Part shown: piece by piece, positions 22,625-35,000 of the stretch
Layout of the letters: the number at the start of each line of letters is the position of its first letter
Position numbering within the stretch: position 1 is the first letter of the stretch
NCBI GenBank assembly: GCA_903813345.2
Contig: CAIIXF020000002.1
Location: forward strand, 16,128,467 to 16,192,466
DNA length: 64,000 bases
Direction of reading: 5' to 3'
Source of the DNA: Owenia fusiformis
Taxonomy: Eukaryota; Annelida; Polychaeta; Sabellida; Oweniidae
The notes under the pieces: model-generated
The model's input: only the letters and a program-made list of their open reading frames with translations
Databases searched by the model: none
What the model was told of the DNA's origin: nothing
Position numbers and translations under genes: made by a program

Positions 22625-22880
22625 TGACAAGGAGGATGTGTATGTTTTCAAATTCGATACTCCGTTGCCTGCAGTGGAACAATTTGGTAAAAATATTTCC
22701 ATAAGGTTCTCTTTGGACCAAGTATTTTGTTGGAAGATGGTCATAACAAATATTATGGTAATATTCAAGCTTTCTCAGCAGTTCTAGTCTTTAAAATATG
22801 AGTAATATTGTTACCAAATTGGTCAATGCTGGGCAACGGAGTTTCGAGTTTGAATAACGGCTTCTAATCCTCCTTGGTTT
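22625..22880. repeat. Inverted-repeat element, about 255 bp
   Basis: Outer arms share AAGGAGGAT, ACTCCGTTGCC and CAATTTGGTAA in mirror orientation (left at 22,630-22,700, right at 22,800-22,880). It looks like a small non-autonomous DNA element; target duplications are not clear. Confidence 0.65.
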
Positions 22881-23569
22881 TCTGAAGAAAGACAATTTGT
22901 TAAATGTAATACTAAAATTGCTTATTAAGTACTTCATCAGTTCTAATGTACCCCAGGAAAAACAACAAAGACTCAATTCCCTTACTAGGTAGACAATTGA
23001 TTGATTGATTGATTACAAGTTGTTTTGATTTTGTTAATTGTTAGGTATTTCAAAATCAGAGTAAAAGTCTGAGTCACCTTAGTGCTTAGCTAATTAAAAC
23101 AGCAGCTTATATTTAATATATATAATTTCAAACTTGCAATAACATTGCTATAGTTGTTCTACTTTCTAACAATACTAACAATCTCTCCAGCAGCTACATG
23201 CACATGTCTACAAGATAGAGCAAATGCTACTTCATGCAATACATACATCTTACCTTATGAAGCCCAAATTCTACCAATTATGTCAGCCAAACTTAATGCA
23301 TTATAAAAGTCTAGTTAAAAAGTTCTGTGTAAAAAAAACACAATTATTCAGACATACAAAATATTATGCACATTGATTTGCTCAATTCATCATTAATAAA
23401 AATTGACAATATATCATATCTATTTACATATGCAGCAATAGCTCAATAATAAAACAACAATATGTAGAAAATATTATAGTCATAGAAAAGCTACAACTTG
23501 GATACAATAATTAGTTTTAAACTTAAAGTAAGTTGATCTGCCCATATTTAACATTCAATAACCTAAATG

Positions 23570-24595
23570 TGTATGTGGTGTTCAATACACAACATCTGGG
23601 TATCAAACATTCAATACACAACATACATTAAACTAACATTCAATACATAACAGCTATGTACCTAGCATTCAATACACAACATCTGTTTATTCAACATTCA
23701 TTACACAATATCGGTGTATTCCATACCTACTAAGGTATATACTGTATCTAGGGATCTATCACTGAGGAGCGGAAAAATGATCTCGATTTACGTTCGACTT
23801 TCCTATGCATACGAAAAATAAAGATTATATTTCAAACTTACGAACATTGTATATTTTATCAATTCATTGATCTGCTAAGACTAAGAAAATGTGTATTTTT
23901 GAATTTTGGAACTTTATAAGACAATATTGATATATACAGTAAGAAGATACCTTAGTAGGTATAGAATACACCTGTTATGTACGGTCAGTTTTGGATACAG
24001 GGTTTATCCCTCAGGAAATATGTGTATATCCCGAGGGACCGCGCATCGGGATATACACATATTTCCCTTGTATCCAAAACCTCCAAGTACACAACCTCTG
24101 TACCTAACATTCAATACACAACATTAACATCTGTGTATCCAATATTCAATTCACAACATCTGTGTTTCAAACATTTAATATGCAACATCTGTGTATCATT
24201 CATTCAATACATAACATATGACGGCGTCCATGTGCACCCAACATTCAATATACAACATCTGCGTATCTAACATTCAATACACAACATCTGTGTATCCACA
24301 ATTCAATACACAACATCTGTGTATCCATGATTCAATACAAAACATCTGTGTATCCACGATTCAATACAAAACATCTGTGTATCCAACATTCAATACACAA
24401 CATCTGTGTATCCAACATTCAATACACAAGATCTGTGTATCCACAATCCAATACACAACATCTGTGTATCCAAAATTCAATACACAACATCTGTGTATCC
24501 AACATTCAATACACAAGATCTGTATTTCCACGATTCAATACACAACATCTGTGTATTACACAACATCTTTGGACCTAACATTAAATACAGAAGAT
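23570..24595. repeat. 29-bp tandem array interrupted by two small elements
   Basis: Units of 29 bp (ACATTCAATACACAACATCT followed by GTGTATCCA) repeat from about 23,570 to 23,720 and again from about 24,096 to 24,595. Between them sit an inverted-repeat element bounded by TACCTACTAAGGTATA and TACCTTAGTAGGTATA (about 23,724-23,965) and a hairpin element (23,989-24,089). The 179-codon open frame from 24,218 is a by-product of the repeat. Confidence 0.85.
23989..24089. mobile_element. Hairpin MITE-like element
   Basis: Termini TTTTGGATACA and TGTATCCAAAA are inverted. Inside, a perfect 21-bp arm (GGAAATATGTGTATATCCCGA) is mirrored after an 11-base loop. The form is that of a very short hairpin MITE; no flanking duplication was found. 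Confidence 0.7.
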
Positions 24596-24639
24596 CATAA
24601 ACAAGTCAACATTATTAATTCCATTCTGTTTAACATTTC

Positions 24640-27600
24640 AATGATATTCGGATTCTCCATGTTAGCGCAGTCAGATGTCCCTTTGGTAGTTCGACTTTTT
24701 CAGGAAAGCATCAAACTTGGCACAGTTGTAGAAACATATGATCTGAATGAAAAATGATTTCGGGGCAAGTGATTCGGGGTGGTCTTCATGGATTGTAAGC
24801 CTCTGACCCCCACCCCTATCAGGCAGGGAGGGGGTACATTATAATAAAATAAAAAAAATAGTTGTAAAGTATATTTCTTTAAATGACTTCATTTGGTGAT
24901 TGCTTTGAGCCTTGAAATTGAGAAAAACCTATTTTAGAAGTGGTGTTTAGGAAGGAAAATACATTTTAACCCAATTATCTAGCGTGAATTCATCTTTCAA
25001 AGGGTCAAATATGGGACATCAAGTACTGTATTTCAAGAATGTGATGTCTGATCATCCTGAAAAAATTCGTACTAATAGAGATATAGGTGTTAATCACTCA
25101 TATGATATATGGCTTGTGTAGCTCATGTAATTTTTGAGAAATAAATTATCGAAATATGGATATTTAAGCCCTTGCGGCCTAGGGGTGACCTTATTTTACC
25201 TTAATAATTTTTAAGATACGCAATGTTTGGGCCTCATATGAATTCTAAATGTTGCATTAAGTATTGTTTTGTCATATTATTCCTAATTAAATGTAAAAAA
25301 ATTATTGGAAATTAAAAAAAAATCAAATTTTCATTTTCGGTTCTAAAGGGCCAGGGGTAACCATATTTTACCCTAATAATTTCCCAGATATGTAATATAT
25401 GCATCTCAAATTAGCTCAAGATGTTGCATATAGTTCTGTTTTATCATACTTCTTCCAATAAGATGTAGAAAATGATCGGATATATCTAAAAAATCAAAAT
25501 TTTCACTTAAGCTCTTGATGGCCCTGGGGTAACCTTGTTTTACCTTCATAATTTTCTAAATATGAGACATAGTCACCTCAAATGAGATTAAGATTGTATA
25601 TTTAGTCCTGTTTTATCATATCATTCCCAAGGAGTGAAAAAATGATTGGAAATTATAAGAAAATGACATTTTCATATTACACTCCCAATCCGCAACATCT
25701 TCTTGCAGCGCTGTAAACAGTACTGAACAGTGCAGTCAGAGTACTGCACTATATAGCAATGTACAATGCTATTCTAACACCATCTGTTTTGGACAGCGTA
25801 GTACAGTACTGTTTTTACAGCTCAGTACTGTTTTAGAAAACAGCTGTGTTCAGTACTGTTTTTACAGCACTGTTTATGAAACCATGCTGTTTGATGCAGT
25901 TTGAGATTGGTAGTGTAGTTTATGATAGGTCAGGAATGACCTAATTTTACCTTAAAAATTTAAACAAAGATATATCATATTGTCTACTCAAATGAGCTCA
26001 AAATAGTGAATATAGACTAGTTTTGTCATATTATTGCTACTGAGATATACAATAATGATTAACAATTATAAAAAATGAACCTCAACAGCCATTTATTCCT
26101 TTTTAGTACCAATGGCAATACTATCTAGTTTTATAGAACATTTTCTAAGATATGAAAATGTTTGATAAGTCCAGTTCACACGAGTAGTAGCATTGTTAAG
26201 ATTCTGTATATTATCATTTGAGTATATAATCCAAATCTATAAAACCTAATCAAAGGAGTCATAATTTATGGATTCTGACAGTCTCTCCTACAGCTACATA
26301 GCTCAGAGCAAATCAGATCTGCTTTCAAACATTTGCATCTGTTCTCTTGACACAGGTATCTACTCCATGACCTACATTTTATGTTGTGGCCTCAGTATCA
26401 GCAGTGGGAGTAGTCCAGCCACATTCATTTGGTGATAGAAACTGTGGGTAAGAATGCATCAGAATGAATAAGGACTCTAGTCTTCTAATTTTAGGGTATC
26501 AAAAAAGATTTAAAGCTTAAGAACACTTGCGTAACCTCTTGGTACACCTTCTATTCCTGCAAATCAGTTGACTAAGAGTAGTAGCAGAATGCATCTAGCG
26601 ATTGTATGAAAAATGGTAAGGGCTAAACTTCGTTCATGGCCAAGTGGCCTTGAAATATCTAAGGCAGGTCGTACATACTGGAGAAATTTCCCCTCACCAT
26701 AGGCCATATGCAATCCAAATTGACATTTTCAGCACAAGTTACTGCCAGTTTAAACCACATCAAAATCAACTGTATTGTCTATGATTCTTATTAGGTCATG
26801 ACAGAAGCAGTCTTTGGCATGCTTCTTCATATGAGCGAATGGTGATGGCAGATACTTCACTATCGGGCTAAGATATTGCATTACCTCATTGTGAGGTCAC
26901 TATCTTCTTGCCATCTTCCTCGAGGGTTTCAGTTTTGATGCCTGGAAGGAAAACAGCTCCCTCTTGTTCCAACTATCTTAGGAAATCTTGCCAATTCCAC
27001 AGAAGAAAATTAGTAGGATATTAGGATAACTTTCCTCATCGTTCCAGTTTTGTGCTGTTTGTATCTATGCTCATTAACATCAAAGTTGAATGACTAAGCT
27101 ACATAGTAGATGCCAAAATAATAGACAGGGCATGTATAGTTAAACAATTGCTAACAGTGAAATATAGGGAAAATTTGGTGATTATGCAAATATGATATTA
27201 CCCACATAAAAGTTTGCAAATAGTTCATTGCCTTGATGTCGGCTGGGATGTTTACAAGGACACTAGCTTAAAGGGGCAACAAGGTCTGTAGAAGATTAAA
27301 TTTTTTCACTTTTTCTGAGCTATCAGGGCAATATTTGGCTTTGACATACCTATTTTCTTAAAATGTATGGATAAACTATCAATTTCAGCATTAAGAAGTG
27401 TAAATTCAGTTCAAAGCTTCTATAAAGGGAGTCCCACTTATAGGTTTTTAAGATCCAAAACATTTCAAGAGGAATCAGCTGAAATAATGTTCATCCAGGG
27501 GGTTTCTTTGGAAAAAAATAAACATATATGTTAGTCTTGATGAAATATCAAAACTTGAATATATTTTGACACTGGTCCATAATCGTTGAATGGCCTCTTT

Positions 27601-29705
27601 GCACTAATTGTTCCACCTTTAAAACAGCACTAGAGAGACTTGTGGAACTGGAACAAGGATAGTCTAAGGAGGAAACTGAAACCCTTGAAATGCATGGAAA
27701 GAAGATAGTGACCACATAAATTAAGCAGTTAAGGAGGCAATGCAATGTTTTAGCCCAACAGTGAGGTTCTGCCATCACCCTTGCTCTTATAAGAAAAAGC
27801 AGATTCAAGGATATTTCTCAATATTTTCAGATAGACTGCTTCAATCATGGCCTTCAAGAGAAAGAATAATACTCCTTACATTTAATTCTGATGTGGTTAT
27901 CCTGGCATATATGTGATGTTAAAAACTGAAAAAGTCAATTTGGATAGCATATGGTTAGGGAGAAAACATATCAATATCTACCTGCCCATGACCAAAGTTT
28001 AATCCTCCCCATTTCTCATACAATCATTGGATGTGATGTTACATCTGTATTCTACTGCTATGGAAAAATGGAATAAATGGATTGAGATTTAAATGTGTCA
28101 CTGAATTTTCTAATTGTTGTTAATCATTATCTCAGTAGAAATAAAGTGAAAAACAGACTATTTTCCCCATTTTATCTTGAAAATTATTGTGATAACATTT
28201 GGCATTCTTGTGCCCAAACATTGACTGTCATTATTCACTAACAGAATCCTGTACAGAAGCAGCTCACCTTAACCCCCCCCCCTCCCCATCAGGCTAAGGT
28301 GACTGGACTTACTACCCTTTGCATTCATTCGACTTTCCTTCTCAAAAGAGAGCTTCGTCTTCACTCTATCAGTTTTCAATGAATCTCTGAACTCACTGCG
28401 CTAATCAGAGTTTGTTGTCGAAATAAGGACGGCTTTCTATATGGTCATTTTCTCTGACGAAATCGCATCATTAATGTGCACGCATTTACCACTTGTTCCT
28501 TCAAGCTCGCTGATTGGTTGAGAATAGGTCAGCATGGTTTATTGCAGCTTAAGTCATAAATGCTTTAAGACCAAAGCTGCCAATGGCATCGGTCATGGGG
28601 ACGGGGCTGCTAAACTCACTCCATCCTTTGCGATAAAATCACCCCTGACCTGTCAAAAGCTAAAAATGTCATTTTTCAAATTTCCATTATTTTTTACATC
28701 TCCTAAGGAATAATATGACAAAACAAGAGTATATGACACAATTCTAAGCTCATTTGAGATGCATACATCTCATAATTAAGAAAAGTTCAAGGTTAAATAA
28801 GCCCCCCCCCCAGGCCATCATAAGCTAAAATGAAAATTTTAAATTTTAAGAAATGTCCAATCATTTTCTACATCTTATTGGAGGTATTATGATTAAACAG
28901 AACTATATGCACCATCTTGAGCTAATTTGGGATACATATATTACAAACCTTGAAAGTTATTAAGGTAAAATATGGTTACCCCTGGCCCTTCAGAAGCGAT
29001 AATGAAATTTTTTTTTTTTTGAAAAGTTCCAATCATTTTTCAATCCAATAAGGAATAATATGACAAAACAAGACTCAATGCACCATTTTGAGCTCATATG
29101 AGACCCATACATTGCATATCTTAAAAATTATTAAGGTAGAATAAGGTTACCCCTAGGCCGCAAGGGCTTAAAAATTCAAATTTCGATAATTTTTATCTAA
29201 AAAAATACATGAGCTACCCAAGCCATATTCTATATTTGTGATGAACACTTATACCCCTATTAGTATGAATTTTTCCAAGATGATCAGACATCACATTCTT
29301 GAAATACAGTACTTGATGTTCCATATTTGACCCTTTAAAAGATGAATTCACGCTAGATAATTGAGTCAAAATGATTTTCTACACTAAACACCACATCTAC
29401 AATCGGTTTGTCTCAATTTCAAGGCTCAGAGCAATCACCAATTGAAGTCATTTAAAAAAATTTACTTCACAACCATTTTTATTTATTTTTTATAATGTAC
29501 CCCCTCCCAGCCTGATAGGGGTTGGGGTCAGAGACTAAAAAATCCATGAAGACCACTCCGGATCACTTGCCCCGAAATCATTTTCCACTCAGATCAAGTG
29601 TTTCTACAACTGTGCCAAGTTTGTTGCTTTCCTGAAAAAGTCGAACTATGAAGGGCTCATTTCTGGACATCTGACTGCGCTATGTTTCAATAGGATATCT
29701 TCAGA
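24640..29705. repeat. Giant imperfect palindrome (foldback-like), arms about 2.4 kb
   Basis: The left arm from about 24,660 (GCGCAGTCAGATGTCC) is mirrored by the right arm ending near 29,690. Matching blocks run inward: TAGTTCGACTTTTTCAGGAA, GGCACAGTTGTAGAAACA, CCCCTATCAGGC, TCTAGCGTGAATTCATCTTT and others. Further in, left 26,600-26,940 pairs with right 27,640-28,030. The centre is near 27,200. Outer parts of both arms consist of three to four diverged tandem units of about 170-190 bp, each starting at a GGGGTAACC-type motif. This matches the architecture of Foldback/Galileo-like elements. No transposase is visible; the 86-codon frame at 27,548-27,808 is not convincing. Confidence 0.75.
25690..25900. 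repeat. CAGTACTG-rich segment
   Basis: The self-complementary octamer CAGTACTG, or near versions such as ACAGTACTGTTT, occurs repeatedly, together with CAGCGCTG and CAGCTGTGTT. It lies in the left arm of the giant palindrome with no clear mirror copy in the right arm. Function unknown. Confidence 0.6.
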
Positions 29706-30236
29706 TTGAGCGCTCACACTCCCAACACAATAATATATGTGCACATGTATTTCCATTGCATTTAGGATGTGGATCATTGAGGAGAAAGTCGCATGAATTC
29801 CCATATTATGCACAAATCATAAATGATTATGTCAAATATAGTGGATGTAGATTGTAGATCATATCATCTGTTAGTCCCATGGGCTGTTATGATAGGGGAA
29901 GCTTCGTAGCTGGCAGATGGTGGACCCCGAGCTTCATAAGTCTTCTTATAGCCTGAAATTGTAGAAGAACAAATTGCTTTCATTATCAACATATATGATA
30001 AGTCTGGTTAGTTCAGCACATTGGCTGTGCCATCTATTATGCATTTAACAGGAAATTAAGTGAAATTGTCCAAGTTTAAGCCATCTATGATATAAAAGGT
30101 TGTGTTTGATGGAAAATTAAAAGTACAAACTGTCAAATACTTATGTGTTTGAAGTGAACTTGCACCTTTACTTGTATACTATAAGGAGAATAGGAATATT
30201 GATATTTTGGGGATTGTAAATACATATAAGCCATTA

Positions 30237-30395
30237 ACATGCAAAATGTCACCATCTGCCATTTGTTACAGACGCCCATTGCTAAACTGTTATTACAGAC
30301 ACCAAACACCAACCATCGAATACCAATTGCTGAATACCAGCCCAAAAATAGTTGGAGACAATAAAAATATGTCATCACTACTGGTGATGACATAG
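30237..30395 (-). repeat. Dispersed hairpin-ended repeat, copy
   Basis: About 155 bp beginning CATGCAAAATGTCACCATCT and ending in the hairpin TGTCATCACTACTGGTGATG. Related copies lie at 321-350 (part), 47,339-47,408 (part), 58,243-58,400, 60,345-60,475 and 63,762-63,882. Shared inner landmarks are a CAAACACCA or TGGTGTTTGG segment and GTTGGAGAC or GTCTCCAAC. Confidence 0.7.
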
Positions 30396-30779
30396 CAAAT
30401 ATATTATATAAGTAATTACCAGTTACATGTGAGGTGTATAAGTATATTGAATAAAACCAGGGTATGCTGAGGTATTAGATGTTTCATTCCTAATAGACTG
30501 TATATTTGAATCTCAATAAACTTGTCAAAACATGCAAAACATATTAACTTATTGACACATCGACCATACAAACACACTACATTTACATAATAACAAAAAT
30601 ACATCCACTGTAAAAATGCTCTACATTTATGCAGTAACAAAAATACATCCTCTGAACAATATTCTAAATAGTAAAAAATACACCCCTGAACAAACATTAC
30701 AGATAGTAACTGAAAAATGTACTTCATTAAAGAAACCAAAGTAAACAAACATTTTACATTTATAATTCTTTAAAGTAAC

Positions 30780-31345
30780 AAACATTCCAACAAACACCCT
30801 CTCCAACAAACATTCTACATTTACATTCTAACAAAATTACATCCCCTCAACAAACATTCTACATTTACATTTTAACAAAATTACATCCCCTCAACAAACA
30901 TTCTACATTTACATTCTAACAAAATTACATCCCCTCAACAAACATTCTTCATTTACATTCTAACAAAATTACATCCCCTCAACAAACATTCTACATTTAC
31001 ATTCTAACAAAATTACATCCCCTCAACAAACATTCTACATTTACATTCTTACAAAATTACATCCCCTCAACAAACATTCTTCATTTACATTCTAACAAAA
31101 TAACATCCCCTGGATAAACATTCTACATTTATTCTAACAAAATTACATCCCCTCAACAAACATTCTACATTTGCATTCTCACAAAATGACATCCCCAGAA
31201 CAAACATTCAACATTTATTCTAACAAAATTAAAACCCCTCGACAAACATATTACATGTACATTATATTCTATCAAAATTATATCCCCTCGACAAACACTC
31301 TACATTTACATTCTCACAAAATAACATCCCTAGAACAAGCATTAT
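30780..31345. repeat. 44-bp tandem array
   Basis: The unit AACAAACATTCTACATTTAC plus ATTCTAACAAAATTACATCCCCTC recurs every 44 bp about a dozen times; copies degrade toward 31,345, and less regular forerunners reach back to about 30,590. Short open frames here are by-products of the repeat. Confidence 0.9.
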
Positions 31346-32087
31346 TTACGAAGGTTAACTGAAGGTCATTCCCTTAACAAAGAGCAACTGAAATATAACA
31401 TACATTCTACAATGTAGTAGCTGAAATACCTAACTTCAAAAAACATTTAAATAACAATTTAAGTAAACCTTAATTAAGAAGAAGCTGCTGATTACACCAA
31501 GCTCTTGTTATAATTTCAAGCAGGTCATGATTAATGACTGATGGCCATGAATCAGTTGACTTATCTGTCTATCCATACAATTAGGGAGGCTGTTTTGTAA
31601 TTGTGCAGGTTCACATTTAAGTTTTGCACATATAAATTAAATCGCTTTATGCAGATTTAATTCATTTTTACTGATTTTTAAAGGTACTGCATTTACATAT
31701 CTGTAAGAAACTCTCTTCAAAACTGCTTATGATGTAGAATATTTCTATTTTCAGCCAATCATAGCTAAGCCTGGTACATTTTAATCCAATGTAGTATGGG
31801 ACTTGTGCAGGGTGAAAACCATGGGCAGCTCTGTAACATTATCATCATTCACTGAGTATGTACCAGGATTATTTAAAACAGGGTTTATAGATTGAGAGCA
31901 CTCAGCACAACTCGATCAGGACTTTTTACTAAAATCTATAAAGTTTTTATCGACAGAAAGCAATGCCTTGAAAAACAGCCACATTGAATGTTTGGCATTC
32001 GCAAACATGAGTTTTGTGAAAAACTCATGACCATCAGTAAAAAGTAGTAGTATGGGGGAGGGTTCTACCCATAATGCCACTCAAATT
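31346..32087. other. No gene seen
   Basis: AT-rich sequence between the 44-bp array and the last proposed exon of PDZD11. It could contain the PDZD11 3' UTR, which is transcribed right to left; I did not find a distinctive feature. Confidence 0.5.
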
Positions 32088-35000
32088 CTATACAGTATAC
32101 ACAGATGTACCTGTTAGCAAAAACAACAGAAAAGTTTGGGTTTCTGGGGAGGAGGTTCCGGGAGCTCTGGGGTATTGACAGCCAAAGCTGCATATTCTGA
32201 AATATGTAAAGTTTTCAGCATAATCTGTCTATCAAATTTCTGCATGTAGTTTTCCATCCCAAAAAGCTGCAAAGTGATCATTTCAATGCTGCATATTCTT
32301 TTCATAATAGCATACTAACCTTAATAAACTTTTCAATGCATAAACTGTTGCAAAGGTAGTGTTGAAAGATGCCCTTAAAGCAACCTAGACACTAGATATA
32401 TGACACAGTAATATTAATAAAAATGAATAAAGAGCAAGCATTTAAAACACAAACAGATCCTGAATCCGTTCATATATTGATATATATTGAAATATACCCA
32501 AGTCACCGTTTCATGTAAATTGTTGTGTACTAAGTTGGAAAAAATAAATAAATAAAAAATGGGTTCCATTCCATGATATCATAGAAATAGAAAATTGTAT
32601 TCATAATGTTACTAAGTACTTACCATAGGGGAAGTATCGAACTGTTAACTGGAGCTCTTTATTCGACTTCAGGATGTTTACTGCCTGGAAATCATAAAGG
32701 CACCATATCAATAGTATTATATATATAAAACATCAGTTATTCAACAAAAAAAAGAGCAACATTTTTCACATCTCAGTTACAATTTTAGAGAAATATATTT
32801 TCTTAATAAAGAAAGCTTTGAATAAGGGTCTAAAATTTCTAACCCATTTGACTTTTTTGTATTGTATCTTGGTAACCGCCATATTTGGAGAGCAATACCT
32901 CATTGGTGTACTCTGTATTTTACATATTTTTTGACTCAAAGACAGAGCCAGAAACTCCCCCTTGGAGGAGCCCAGTGTTTTTTGTGTGCACCGGAACTGA
33001 ACCTGGGGCCAAGCGAAAGGGGTAACCTTGACTCTGCCACTGAGCCATAGTGGGTGACAAGAAACAAGAATATCTTTTTCAAAGCCTCAGAATGATACTT
33101 GCCTCCGCATGGTCAATGTTCTCAAAGCTTGTGTCATTTATCCGCAAGACCTGATCTCCCTCTCTTAAACCTAGCCTATGAGCATCTGTGTTTAGCATCA
33201 CCTACAAGACAATGTATGTACATATTAAGTGTGGGGGAGAGGGTGTGGGGGACAAGGGGTGCAACCAGTGCATCAGGTTGTGGGTAAACTTACCTCTTCT
33301 AAACCAAAAAAGGTCATTTATGAATAACAAGCATGTAGTAGTTAGAGGAGTTATATAGACCTTTTAATATCATGTCCGCTATGGGGGAGACTGTCCTCTG
33401 TAGCATTTCCAATAAAATTGCATGCTCTTCCATAGCAAACAATATTCTTCTGTTGACAAAACATTACAAAACTCGCAATGGGGTAAAATACCCCAATTGT
33501 TAACAAAATAGCCACATCAATTTTGATAGCGTTACCTTTGATCAATAAAGACCACAGTTATGATAAAAGTACCTTTTAATATATAAAGTTACCTTTGATA
33601 TTTAAAGTTACCATTGATATATAAAGTTACCTTTCATACATAAAGTTACCTCTGATATATAAAGTTACCTTTGATACATAAAGTTACCACTGATATATAA
33701 AATTACCATTGAAATATAAAGTTGCCTTTGATATGTAATGTTACCTTTGATACATAATGTTACCTTTGATATATAATGTTACTTTTGATTTTTAAAGTTA
33801 CTACATGTTTTGATATATAAAGTTACTACATGTATTGATATATAAAGTTACCATTGATACATAATGTTACCATTGATATATAATGTTACCTTTGATATAT
33901 AAAGACCACAGTGATGCTCCTTTCCTCCTCTGATGTTAAAACCCAACTACAAAAATATAATGAAATAACGAAAACAAATCAACATTATTTGCATGGATAA
34001 AGCATCAAACAAGTGATTGCATCATTCTACCATCTTGGTAGGGAATATAAATAAATCAGTAAGTAAGACCTCATTCTTGGTATCTTTTTCCAAAAGGTGT
34101 TATCTTAAAAATGACATTTATCCTATTTGTTTGTCTGCTATCAAATGGCACTCATTTTGACTCATAAGTCATTTTGATTGTGAAAGAAGTGACAGCTTAA
34201 GGTCTCTATTAAGATGAATAACAACAAAGCACATCCAGAATCTCTTACATATTTTGAATCTACTCTTAAAGTTGTAAAAAATTTCCAAAAATAGATTTAT
34301 TCTAAAAACTGAGAGCTATTAGAATGATTATTATAATTTCATTGGTGGATATTCTTAACATTCCTCAATATATCAAAATGACTCTTGCAATTGAATTGTT
34401 ACACTTCTCTGAACATTCCTAAATATATTGAAATGACTCTCATAATTCAACTGCAACATTAACCTCGGGCACGTAGGCATGAATTGCAAAGGGGGAGTGG
34501 GTTGTCAATCTTTAAAAAATTCCAAGGGGTTCACTTTTGACAACTTTGGCCCAAAATGGCAAAATCACTGGCAAAGTGCTCACTGCATGATTTTGAAAGA
34601 ATTTTGGTCGGGGGGGGGGGGGTCAGGGTTTCTGAACATTCCTCATTGTGAATAAAATGTCTTTACATCTGATCAGAGTTTACACTGTGCACATATGTGA
34701 GTGCTAGTGGAATGGCAAATGAATTATGGTTTATATTTCATTTGGAGGATTATGAAACAAAATCATATCAAAAAGTTAATACTTACCACATCATTTTTTT
34801 TCATTCGCCTGATTTTCACGGATCTTGGTAGAAACTGATTGATATCATTGTTGTAGTCATTGTTGGATGATCTCTAAAATAAATATAGTGCAAGGCTTTA
34901 TAAATAAGCGGTGGTTTTCAAAATAAATAGGATGTTTCTTCTGAAATAGATGTCCTAGACTCTAATCTCAAGGATAGAATGCACAGATGAAGCAAACGTT

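Larger units (their letters stand above)
21152..23560. other. Gene-free repeat-rich flank
   Basis: No gene recognised. It holds a perfect 56-bp palindrome (21,741-21,796), an inverted repeat at about 22,625-22,880, a small GATT-repeat tract near 22,998, and AT-rich sequence with stops in all frames. Confidence 0.6.

Noticed and set aside
23570-24595. Regular 29-bp repeats as a CRISPR-like array
   Set aside because: The repeats are head to tail without unique spacers, and the genome is animal.
24218-24757. 179-codon open frame
   Set aside because: It is translated from the 29-bp tandem array; the peptide is periodic and neighbouring frames show the same periodicity.
27548-27808. 86-codon minus-strand frame near the centre of the giant palindrome
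   Set aside because: Its mirror in the other arm is not open and no domain is recognisable.
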